Source: a virus. From it: 20,562 nucleotides of DNA. The number at the start of each line of letters is the position of its first letter. Within the stretch, counting starts at the first letter, position 1. Position numbers and translations under genes: made by a program. The notes below the pieces were generated by a model, which was not told the origin of the DNA, searched no databases, and saw only the letters and a list, made by a program, of their open reading frames with translations. The stretch lies in IMG/VR virus record IMGVR_UViG_3300023174_006299, positions 1-20,562 of that record. The stretch is one strand, 5' to 3'. Below, one piece after another: positions 7,167-13,242 of this stretch.

Positions 7167-7613
7167 ATGACAAAAACATCTAGTAAAGTAAAGACATTTA
7201 CCATCTTTGATTTTCTTAAAGCAATCATTGACACAAAGCCAAATTGGGACACATTTGGACCTGAACAAAGAAAAGTGTTTAACATATACATGATTCATAA
7301 ATTTTTAAGCATGAATCCAAAGTATGTTGACATTGCTAACTACATTCAAAAGTTAAACATTCAAGATCCTAAAAAATTGTATGAAGTGTACTGTTATATG
7401 ATTCCACAAAGTAAAAACACTTACTCTCCTTACATCAAGTCAACTGTTAAAAAAACCTTATCACCTGAAGTACTCCAACATGTTTCTGAATATTTTAAAT
7501 GTTCAACAGTTGAAGCAGAAGAATACATTCAAATTACAGATGATAAATGGCTGGAAAATGTTTTGCTAAGTAAGGGAGTTGATGAAAAACAAGTTAAAAA
7601 ACTAATCAAATGA
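7167..7613 (+). CDS. 62: Probable clamp loader small subunit (gp62-like)
   Basis: Codes for 148 aa; T4 gp62 is 187. gp62 is the single non-ATPase subunit that completes the gp44 pentamer. Support is mainly positional: it lies just downstream of gp44 in the same unit. Pattern support is modest: an N-terminal FDFLKAIIDTKPNW, then MIHKFLSMNPKYVDIANYIQKL near residues 42-63, which resembles the helical 'FM...LS..P' region of gp62, and PQSKNTYSPYIKSTVKK near 89-105, comparable to the PK-RY-W segment of gp62. The C-terminal half is helical and ends in Lys-rich residues. The stop overlaps the next small gene (ATGA). It could instead be an unrelated helical protein. Confidence 0.55.
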   Translation: MTKTSSKVKTFTIFDFLKAIIDTKPNWDTFGPEQRKVFNIYMIHKFLSMNPKYVDIANYIQKLNIQDPKKLYEVYCYMIPQSKNTYSPYIKSTVKKTLSPEVLQHVSEYFKCSTVEAEEYIQITDDKWLENVLLSKGVDEKQVKKLIK

Positions 7614-7732
7614 AGACTCAATTAGATGAATTAAATGAATTTCTAATTAAGCTAGGAAATACTGATGGTATTGGTATTCGTAGAAAAATAGTAGCAATTA
7701 AAAAATATCTAGAAAAACTAATAAATGGCTAA
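7610..7732 (+). CDS. 40-aa open frame overlapping both neighbours
   Basis: The start ATG overlaps the gp62-like stop (ATGA) and the stop overlaps the next gene's start region by eight bases. Without it there would be a gap of about 110 bases in an otherwise gap-free region. The product begins MKTQLDELNEFLIKLG and ends KKYLEKLING, with a Gly-Ile-Gly-Ile turn in the middle. It looks like a basic helix-turn-helix-shaped miniprotein of unknown role. Support is context and tight coupling only. Confidence 0.55.
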   Translation: MKTQLDELNEFLIKLGNTDGIGIRRKIVAIKKYLEKLING

Positions 7733-8087
7733 AGAAGAAAAAGAATACGCTGAACTATCAGTTATAGCTCAACTAGAAGAAGAATATCCAACCATCGCAA
7801 ATGGATATAAGAAAATCATTAGAGAACAGTATGAACTGTTTGCTAGAAAACATCTTGACTATGGAATGACTAATGTAGCAGCAGGCACTCAACTGGCAAA
7901 TGATGAAGAAAAACAATTCGCTTTAACAGGTCTGTTTTTCAGACTAAATGATAAAGTGAGTAGATGGAAAAATCTTATCATGACTAAACAAGTTGCTAAA
8001 AATGAAGCGTTAACAGACACTTATCAAGACATCACTAACTATGGTATTATAGCACAGTTAGTAGAGAGAGGATTGTGGAAAAAATAA
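7725..8087 (+). CDS. Nmad1/DUF1599-family protein (nucleotide-modification associated)
   Basis: Codes for 120 aa. The pattern LFARKHLDYGMTN near residues 38-50, LFFRLNDKVSRWKNLI near 70-85 and LTDTYQDITNYGIIAQLV near 97-114 matches the DUF1599 family, also called nucleotide modification associated domain 1. Members occur in phages, often near thymidylate or base-modification genes, and are thought to act on nucleotides. The conserved Lys/Asp-Tyr-Gly, Arg-x-x-Asp-Lys and Asp-Thr-x-x-Asp residues are all kept. No biochemical function is established to my knowledge. It lies one base before the PD-(D/E)XK nuclease gene. Family assignment is by eye. Confidence 0.75.
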   Translation: MAKEEKEYAELSVIAQLEEEYPTIANGYKKIIREQYELFARKHLDYGMTNVAAGTQLANDEEKQFALTGLFFRLNDKVSRWKNLIMTKQVAKNEALTDTYQDITNYGIIAQLVERGLWKK

Positions 8088-8088
8088 T

Positions 8089-9036
8089 ATGAAAAAAATT
8101 CCTTCCATCATAAAGAAAATACAGGACTTTAAGCCAGTGGCTGTTGACTATGCTTTTCAAAAGAGCATATCTTACTCACAACTGTCAATGTTTTTATCTT
8201 GTCCTAAAAAATGGTCTTTACAGTATAAGGAAGGACATAAAATACCTAGTTTTTCTATCAACATGACTTTTGGAACTGCAGTGCATGAAACACTGCAAAA
8301 TTATCTGTCTGTGATGTACAATGAAAGTGGAGTAAAGGCAGATGCCATAAACATAGAAGAATACTTTGAAGAAAGATTTAGAGAAAACTATGCAAAGGGC
8401 TATAAGGACAACAAAAATGTTCACTTTAGCAGTCCAAAAGAAATGAGAGAATTCTATGATGATGGTTTAGCCATTTTAGACTTCATCAAGAAAAAGCGAA
8501 GTGAATATTTTAGTTTAAAAGATTGGCATTTAGTAGGAATTGAAATGCCCATTGTTATTGCGCCAAATAAAACGCATAACAACGTTTTATTCAATGGATT
8601 TATTGACTTAGTCTTATACCATGAACCTACAGAGCAATTCATTATATACGACATAAAAACTAGCACTCGTGGATGGAAAGACAAAGAAAAGAAAGATGAA
8701 GTTAAACAATTTCAAATATTGTTGTACAAGTCATTTTTTAGTGAACAGTTTGGAGTGTCTGAAGAAAACATAGATGTTGAATTTTTTATAGTAAAAAGAA
8801 AAATATGGGAAGAAAGTGAATTTCCTCAAAAACGCATTCAACAGTTCAATCCTGCAAATGGCAAAATAAAAGTTAAAAAAGCTAAAACAGCATTGAGCAC
8901 TTTTATAGAAGAAACATTTAATCTTGATGGTTCATATAAGACTGTAAGTCATCAAGCAACACCATCAAAATGGGCCTGTGCATACTGTCCTTACAAGTTA
9001 AATAAGGAGTTGTGCAATGAAGCGATTTTAAAGTAG
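8089..9036 (+). CDS. PD-(D/E)XK nuclease, RecB/Cas4-like, possible Fe-S cluster
   Basis: Codes for 315 aa. The N-terminal ISYSQLSMFLSCPKKW (residues 27-42) and FGTAVHETLQ (61-70) are typical of the RecB-type nuclease family. Core residues fit: His66, Glu152, Asp173 in GFIDLVLY, Asp188-Ile-Lys190 in YDIKTS, and the Q-x-x-x-x-x-Y of QFQILLY (207-213). The C-terminus has CAYCPYKLNKELC, with Cys297, Cys300 and Cys309. Together with Cys38 this gives the one-plus-three cysteine layout of Cas4/AddB-type 4Fe-4S nucleases. Such enzymes are 5' or 3' exonucleases, or take part in recombination. In a phage, roles in end processing or host DNA degradation are plausible. It ends the replication block; the next gap carries a promoter-like box. 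Confidence 0.85.
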   Translation: MKKIPSIIKKIQDFKPVAVDYAFQKSISYSQLSMFLSCPKKWSLQYKEGHKIPSFSINMTFGTAVHETLQNYLSVMYNESGVKADAINIEEYFEERFRENYAKGYKDNKNVHFSSPKEMREFYDDGLAILDFIKKKRSEYFSLKDWHLVGIEMPIVIAPNKTHNNVLFNGFIDLVLYHEPTEQFIIYDIKTSTRGWKDKEKKDEVKQFQILLYKSFFSEQFGVSEENIDVEFFIVKRKIWEESEFPQKRIQQFNPANGKIKVKKAKTALSTFIEETFNLDGSYKTVSHQATPSKWACAYCPYKLNKELCNEAILK

Positions 9037-9042
9037 AATACA

Positions 9043-9050
9043 TATATTTA
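9043..9050 (+). promoter_or_regulatory. TATATTTA box upstream of the RHH gene
   Basis: An exact box lies in the 36-base gap before the ribbon-helix-helix gene, but no TTG occurs 17-23 bp upstream. A second AT-rich run (TATATAAT, near 9062) follows. Promoter status is less certain than for the sites with an upstream TTG. Confidence 0.35.
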
Positions 9051-9072
9051 TATATAACCAATATATAATACT

Positions 9073-9240
9073 ATGGATGAAATACTCACATCAGTAAAAG
9101 TTAACAAAGAAATATTTGACACTTTTAAAATAGAATGCATTAAAAGAAAATTTTCTTTAAATAAGCTTGTAAATCGAGCAATGGATTTGTATCTTAACTC
9201 AGAAGAATTTAGAAAACAAGTTACTAATCACAATAAATAA
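9073..9240 (+). CDS. Small ribbon-helix-helix DNA-binding protein
   Basis: Codes for 55 aa beginning MDEILTSVKVNKEIFDTFK. Residues 5-12 (LTSVKVNK) form the predicted ribbon strand; residues 13-24 and 30-41 (SLNKLVNRAMDLYL) form two helices. This is the Arc/MetJ/CopG-like fold, which acts as a dimer on operator DNA. It is preceded by a TATATTTA box. It is likely a phage transcriptional regulator; its targets are unknown. The spacing and AT-rich leader fit the neighbouring genes. It is the only regulator-like protein seen in the window. Confidence 0.7.
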   Translation: MDEILTSVKVNKEIFDTFKIECIKRKFSLNKLVNRAMDLYLNSEEFRKQVTNHNK

Positions 9241-9248
9241 ACACTAAA

Positions 9249-9259
9249 TAAGTTATATG
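9249..9259 (+). promoter_or_regulatory. TAAGTTATATG start-codon box of the first glycosyltransferase
   Basis: A variant of the shared start box with the AT extension, as at groES. It is the last of the seven boxes; none occurs at starts further downstream. Confidence 0.35.
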
Positions 9260-10702
9260 AATTCAAGTTTTGCCTATTTGCCTCAAAATGAGAGGAAAAA
9301 AATCATGCTCATTTGTGACGACATTCGAGTACACTCAGGAGTAGCAACGGTTGCTCGAGAAATGGTTCTTAACACAGCCCAACACTTTAACTGGATACAA
9401 GTTGCGGGAGCACTAAATCATCCAGACAAAGGTAAAAAATTAGACATTTCTCAAGACACTAATCTCAACACAGGATTGACAGACAGTTCAATTGCCATTT
9501 ATCCAGTAGATGGATATGGTGACGCCAATTTAATTAGACAACTTATTAAAATTGAAAAACCTGATGCTGTATTTTTAATCACTGATCCAAGATATTTCAT
9601 TTGGCTGTTTCAAATTGAAAATGAAATTAGAAGAAAAATTCCTATTGTTTACTTAAACATTTGGGACAACTATCCAGCTCCAATGTACAACAGACCATAC
9701 TATGAAGCATGTGATGCATTGTTAGGCATTTCTAAACAAACTGTAAACATCAACAAGTTAGTGTTAGGAGATAAAGTAAAAGATAAAATAATTGAATATG
9801 TGCCTCATGGATTAAATCATGATTTATTCAGACCTTTTTCTAATGAGGAAAAGAAAAATCCTGAATATGTTAAATTTAAAAATGAAATGTTTAAAGGAAA
9901 AGAATATGACTTTGTCTTATTTTTCAACTCAAGAAACATTCGCAGAAAACAAATTCCAGACACTTTACTAGCATATAAATTGTTCATTGATGAATTGCCT
10001 AAAGAAAAAGCAAAACGTTGTGCTATAATGTTACACACTCAAATATGTGACGACAATGGAACAGATTTAGCAGCAGTAAAAGAATACTTATTTAGTGATG
10101 ATGAAAAATACAACATTTTGTTTTCACCAGGAATGTTAAATCCTCAACAAATGAGCTATTTATACAACTTAACAGACGCTCAAATATTGCTAACAAGCAA
10201 TGAAGGTTGGGGATTGGCATTAACAGAAGCCATTTTATGTGGAAATCCAATTATAGCAAATGTAACAGGAGGAATGCAAGACCAAATGCGTTTTGTAAAA
10301 GATAAAAAATGGATGGAATTGGACGCTGATTTTCCTTCCAACCACAATGGCACAGTTAAAGAACATGGAGAATGGGCCTTCCCAGTATTTCCAACTAGCA
10401 GATCAATTCAAGGTTCTCCTATTACTCCATACATTTGGGACGACAGATGCACAGCAGAAGATGCAGCATTACAAATTAAAGCCGTTTATGACTTAAATAA
10501 AGAAGAACGTAAAGCAAGAGGATTGAAAGGTAGACAATGGGCTTTAAGTGATGAAGCAGGATTAACAGGAGAAAAAATGGGTCAAAGAATCATTAAATAT
10601 TTAGACATTTTGTTTTCAACTTGGAAGCCAAGAGCAAAATTTGAACTTATCAACACCAAAAATGTAGAAAAAAGAGTATTAAATCATAAAATTATATATT
10701 AA
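9257..10702 (+). CDS. GT-B glycosyltransferase (GT4-like)
   Basis: Codes for 481 aa. The N-terminal Rossmann-like half begins IMLICDDIRVHSGVATVAREM, where the Gly-rich turn near residues 26-30 is usual in GT4 enzymes. The hinge has YVPHGLNHDLFRP at 181-193, equivalent to the PHG-D motif. The C-terminal half has FFNSRNIRRKQIP near 222-234 and the E-x7-E donor-binding motif NEGWGLALTEA (Glu316 and Glu324), followed by GNPIIANVTGG. It should transfer a sugar from a nucleotide donor, with retention if it is truly GT4. The acceptor is unknown: phage DNA, virion protein or host glycan are possible. It starts from a TAAGTTATATG box. The codons for VPHGL carry 15 bases repeated at the start of the next gene. 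Confidence 0.88.
   Translation: MNSSFAYLPQNERKKIMLICDDIRVHSGVATVAREMVLNTAQHFNWIQVAGALNHPDKGKKLDISQDTNLNTGLTDSSIAIYPVDGYGDANLIRQLIKIEKPDAVFLITDPRYFIWLFQIENEIRRKIPIVYLNIWDNYPAPMYNRPYYEACDALLGISKQTVNINKLVLGDKVKDKIIEYVPHGLNHDLFRPFSNEEKKNPEYVKFKNEMFKGKEYDFVLFFNSRNIRRKQIPDTLLAYKLFIDELPKEKAKRCAIMLHTQICDDNGTDLAAVKEYLFSDDEKYNILFSPGMLNPQQMSYLYNLTDAQILLTSNEGWGLALTEAILCGNPIIANVTGGMQDQMRFVKDKKWMELDADFPSNHNGTVKEHGEWAFPVFPTSRSIQGSPITPYIWDDRCTAEDAALQIKAVYDLNKEERKARGLKGRQWALSDEAGLTGEKMGQRIIKYLDILFSTWKPRAKFELINTKNVEKRVLNHKIIY
9800..9814 (+). repeat. 15-bp direct repeat, copy 1 (inside glycosyltransferase gene)
   Basis: GTGCCTCATGGATTA lies in the PHG motif codons and is identical to 10745-10759, which spans the HNH gene start. 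The match is exactly 15 bp, with different flanking bases on both sides. Confidence 0.8.
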
Positions 10703-10732
10703 TTGTATTATTCCATGAGGTACACATATTTA
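10703..10732 (+). promoter_or_regulatory. Putative promoter for the HNH gene inside its hairpin (ATTG-N19-CATATTTA)
   Basis: TTG at 10703-10705, then 19 bp, then CATATTTA at 10725-10732. The box differs by one base from the window consensus. It lies in the loop of the inverted repeat whose right arm covers the HNH start codon. A start near 10737 would exclude the left arm from the mRNA, leaving a leader of about 15 nt. Confidence 0.5.
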
Positions 10733-10755
10733 TAATAAAATAAGGTGCCTCATGG
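10713..10755 (+). promoter_or_regulatory. Start-codon-sequestering hairpin of the HNH gene
   Basis: The left arm CCATGAGGTAC (10713-10723) pairs with the right arm GTGCCTCATGG (10745-10755) over 11 bp, with one G-U pair and a 21-nt loop. The right arm contains the HNH start codon (10752-10754). In read-through RNA from the upstream gene this should block translation. The promoter box is in the loop. There is no T-run after it, so it does not look like a terminator. Confidence 0.7.
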
Positions 10756-10759
10756 ATTA
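10745..10759 (+). repeat. 15-bp direct repeat, copy 2 (HNH gene start)
   Basis: GTGCCTCATGGATTA, identical to 9800-9814 in the upstream glycosyltransferase gene. It forms the right arm of the hairpin and the first codons of the HNH gene. Confidence 0.8.
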
Positions 10760-11435
10760 TCAAAACATTTACAGTCAAATAATAGAACGCGCTAAAACTC
10801 GTCAAATACAAGGTTATAAAGAAAAACATCATATTGTACCTAAGTGTATAGGTGGTATTGATGAAAAGGAAAACATAGCTGAATTAACAGCTAAGGAACA
10901 TTTTTTATGCCATATGTTACTTTGTGAAATATATCCTAAAGAATATAAACTTAGACATGCCTTATTTTTAATGACCATAGGTAAACAAAAAGTTAAAGAA
11001 AATACATATGTTATAGGTTCAAGAGTTTATGAACGGTTAAGAAAAGAATATTCTCAAATGCTAACTGGTAAAAAACATAGTGAAGAAACATGTATTAAGA
11101 AAAGTAATAAAATGAAAGAAATTTGGGGTTCTAAATCTTATGAAGAAAAACAACTTATATCTTCTAAGAGACAAAAAACTAAACTTAAAAACGGAACAAA
11201 TAAAATTAGTAAAACCACTGCTGAAAATATATCTAAATCACTACAAGGGAGAAAAATAACATGGGATCGAGGAGTGAATAAGAAAATACTACAGTTTGAT
11301 TTAAAAGGAAATTTTATAAAGGAATGGAATAGTATAGCTGAAGCTAGTAGGAGTGTAAAGGGAGATGTTGGGTCTCACTTAACAGGAAGACAAAAAACAG
11401 CTGGAGGTTACATTTGGAAGTATAAAGAAAATTAG
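10752..11435 (+). CDS. Free-standing HNH homing endonuclease with NUMOD domains
   Basis: Codes for 227 aa. The HNH nuclease spans about residues 24-60: KHHIVPKCIGG (His26/His27), Asn41 in ENIAEL, and His50 and His54 in EHFLCHMLL. A NUMOD3-like segment GKKHSEETCIKKS follows at 107-119, and a C-terminal NUMOD1 domain (ILQFDLKGNFIKEWNSIAEA, then GYIWKYK at 219-225) should help DNA recognition. The gene sits between two intact glycosyltransferase genes and not inside an intron or intein, so it is a free-standing mobile endonuclease. Codon use is richer in NNT than in the upstream glycosyltransferase, consistent with mobility. Its expression appears controlled by the hairpin and internal promoter just upstream. 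Its target is unknown; the neighbouring glycosyltransferase gene is a candidate. Confidence 0.92.
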   Translation: MDYQNIYSQIIERAKTRQIQGYKEKHHIVPKCIGGIDEKENIAELTAKEHFLCHMLLCEIYPKEYKLRHALFLMTIGKQKVKENTYVIGSRVYERLRKEYSQMLTGKKHSEETCIKKSNKMKEIWGSKSYEEKQLISSKRQKTKLKNGTNKISKTTAENISKSLQGRKITWDRGVNKKILQFDLKGNFIKEWNSIAEASRSVKGDVGSHLTGRQKTAGGYIWKYKEN

Positions 11436-11444
11436 TTATATTTA
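11413..11444 (+). promoter_or_regulatory. Putative promoter for the second glycosyltransferase (TTTG-N20-TATATTTA)
   Basis: TTTG at 11413-11416 (inside the last HNH codons), then 20 bp, then TATATTTA at 11437-11444. This is a perfect match to the window pattern. A start near 11449 would give a leader of about 12 nt to the ATG at 11461. Confidence 0.6.
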
Positions 11445-11460
11445 AATAAAAATCAAATTT

Positions 11461-12762
11461 ATGAATAGTAAAAACACATGTGTTATTTATGCTGCGATAG
11501 ATACACTCTCAGGCTACGGCGCACGCAGTAGAGACACTGTAAAGTCAATCATTGAATTGAAAAAAGATGAATGGGATTTTAAAATTATACCTTGCAATTG
11601 GGGAAACACTCCAAATGGATTTATTGAAGACAATCCTGAATGGCATTTTTTAAACAAATATCTTTATCCACAACAACTTACCACTCAGCCAGATGTTATG
11701 ATTTGGATTACTGTGCCAAATGAATTTCAAAAAGTAGGAAAATACAACATTGGCATAACTGCAGGTTTAGAAATAAACATGGTGCCAGCTGAATGGATTG
11801 AAGGAATGAACAGAATGGACTTAACATTAGTGTCATCAGAACATTCTAAAAAAGCATTTTTAGCGTCTAAATTTCAAAAAGTAAATGACACAACAAAACA
11901 AGTAGAAAGTATTGTTGAAATGAAAACACCTATTGAAGTTATATTTGAAGGTGTAGACACAAACATTTACAAACACTTAGAAGTGCCTAACAAAAAGATA
12001 GGCAATCTAGATTCAATTTCTGAAGATTTTTGCTACTTGTTTCTAGGACATTGGCTTCCAGGTGACTTAGGAGAAGACAGAAAAAATGTAGGACTGCTAA
12101 TTAAAGCATTTATAGAAACATTTAAAAATAAAAAAGTAAAACCTGCTCTTATTTTAAAAACATCTTTAGTAGGTTCATCATACATGGAACGTGATGAAAT
12201 TTTAAAACGAATTGAACAAATTAAATCAACATGTGCTACTGTAGACATGCCTAACATTTACTTGTTGCACGGAGAATTTACAGATGAAGAAGTAAATGAA
12301 TTGTACAACCATGTAAAAGTAAAGGCAATGGTATCATTAACTAAAGGTGAAGGATTTGGAAGACCACTACTTGAATTTACTCAAAGTAAAAAGCCAATTA
12401 TAACAACAAACTTCAGTGGCCATTTAGACTTCTTAAAGCCAGAATTTACAACTTTAATCAATGGTACTTTAACACCTGTTCATCCAAGTGCTGCAAACAA
12501 CATGTTGTTGAAAGAAGGTTCATGGTTTTCACCTGACACAGGTCAAGTAGGATTTTACTTAAAAGACATGTTTGAAAATTATAAAAACTATGTTGATGGA
12601 GGAAAAAGACAAGGATTTTACTGTAAACAAAATTTCTCATTTGAAAAAATGACTGAAAAAATGTCTGAGTACTTAAAACTAATTCCTGAATTTCCAAAAC
12701 AAATACAATTAAAATTACCACAATTGAAAAAAATTGAATTACCAAAACTAACTAAAATATGA
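11461..12762 (+). CDS. GT-B glycosyltransferase (GT4-like), second copy type
   Basis: Codes for 433 aa. The N-terminal half begins VIYAAIDTLSGYGARSRDT; the hinge has IEVIFEGVDTNIY (158-170), the equivalent of the PHG-D motif. The C-terminal half has FLGHWLPG near 194-201 and an E-x7-E donor motif GEGFGRPLLE (Glu297 and Glu305) followed by KPIITTNFSGHLDFL. It is divergent from the gene at 9257 in the N-terminal acceptor half, so different acceptors are likely. The C-terminal tail is Lys/Leu/Pro-rich (IQLKLPQLKKIELPKLTKI), a repeated pattern that might be a membrane or protein contact. The stop overlaps the next start by four bases. Confidence 0.85.
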   Translation: MNSKNTCVIYAAIDTLSGYGARSRDTVKSIIELKKDEWDFKIIPCNWGNTPNGFIEDNPEWHFLNKYLYPQQLTTQPDVMIWITVPNEFQKVGKYNIGITAGLEINMVPAEWIEGMNRMDLTLVSSEHSKKAFLASKFQKVNDTTKQVESIVEMKTPIEVIFEGVDTNIYKHLEVPNKKIGNLDSISEDFCYLFLGHWLPGDLGEDRKNVGLLIKAFIETFKNKKVKPALILKTSLVGSSYMERDEILKRIEQIKSTCATVDMPNIYLLHGEFTDEEVNELYNHVKVKAMVSLTKGEGFGRPLLEFTQSKKPIITTNFSGHLDFLKPEFTTLINGTLTPVHPSAANNMLLKEGSWFSPDTGQVGFYLKDMFENYKNYVDGGKRQGFYCKQNFSFEKMTEKMSEYLKLIPEFPKQIQLKLPQLKKIELPKLTKI

Positions 12763-13217
12763 AAGACAACTTAATTATATGTAAACACTGCTCTTCAGAT
12801 GCATGCTATGTTGTAGAAAACTCTACGTCAATAAAAACATATTCTTGCTTTGGATGTGGATTCACAACAAACTCTTTAATGAAAGAAGGAGAGGAATTTT
12901 ACACTCAACAGCTAGAAGTGTTGCCTGAACTGTATAAAGACTCAACATTTAAAGATGAAGACAACTTAATATGGATGCCTACTACTATAAATGTGCCACA
13001 ACAAGGTATGGTATTTTACAATGGCACATCTAAAGAAAATGCTAAATGGGCAGGAGTAAAAGCTGTTGAAGTAACAGAGGAGGAAAAAACAAAGTATCCA
13101 ATTAAAAGCAAACCAGGCGAATTTTACAAATGGAGAATGGACATGACTACAATGAAGTCTTTTGAAATGAAAGATTTTATGGAGGCTTTATCTTACATAG
13201 GAGTAATTCCAGAGTAA
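12759..13217 (+). CDS. Zinc-ribbon protein of unknown function
   Basis: Codes for 152 aa. The N-terminal zinc ribbon is CKHC (Cys8, Cys11) and CFGC (Cys30, Cys33) with an 18-residue spacing; Cys16 is extra. The ribbon is followed by a longer domain with WMPTTINVPQQGMVFYNGTSKENAKWAGVKAVEV (residues 68-101) and a C-terminal helix (MKDFMEALSYIGVIPE). I do not recognise the second domain. Zinc ribbons of this kind bind nucleic acid or protein. It overlaps the glycosyltransferase stop (ATGA) and should be co-translated with it. Confidence 0.8.
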   Translation: MKDNLIICKHCSSDACYVVENSTSIKTYSCFGCGFTTNSLMKEGEEFYTQQLEVLPELYKDSTFKDEDNLIWMPTTINVPQQGMVFYNGTSKENAKWAGVKAVEVTEEEKTKYPIKSKPGEFYKWRMDMTTMKSFEMKDFMEALSYIGVIPE

Positions 13218-13223
13218 ATTTTA

Positions 13224-13231
13224 TATATTTA
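13224..13231 (+). promoter_or_regulatory. TATATTTA box before the 13243 gene
   Basis: An exact box lies 11 bases before the ATG in a 25-base gap. No TTG lies 17-23 bp upstream, so the -33 element is absent and the promoter call is weaker than for the other sites. Confidence 0.35.
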
Positions 13232-13242
13232 TTGTAAAGCAT

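Noticed and set aside
10713-10755. Inverted repeat read as a transcription terminator
   Set aside because: No T-run follows the right arm, the loop is 21 nt, and the right arm contains a start codon. The translation-control reading fits better.
11940-11947. TATATTTG, an exact TAnnTTTG match, inside the second glycosyltransferase gene
   Set aside because: It encodes VIFEG of the conserved hinge motif, and no gene start follows nearby. Likely coincidental.
9257-12762. The two glycosyltransferases as halves of one gene split by the HNH insertion
   Set aside because: Each has its own N-terminal domain, hinge motif and E-x7-E donor motif, so both are complete proteins. The HNH gene is free-standing and not in an intron or intein.
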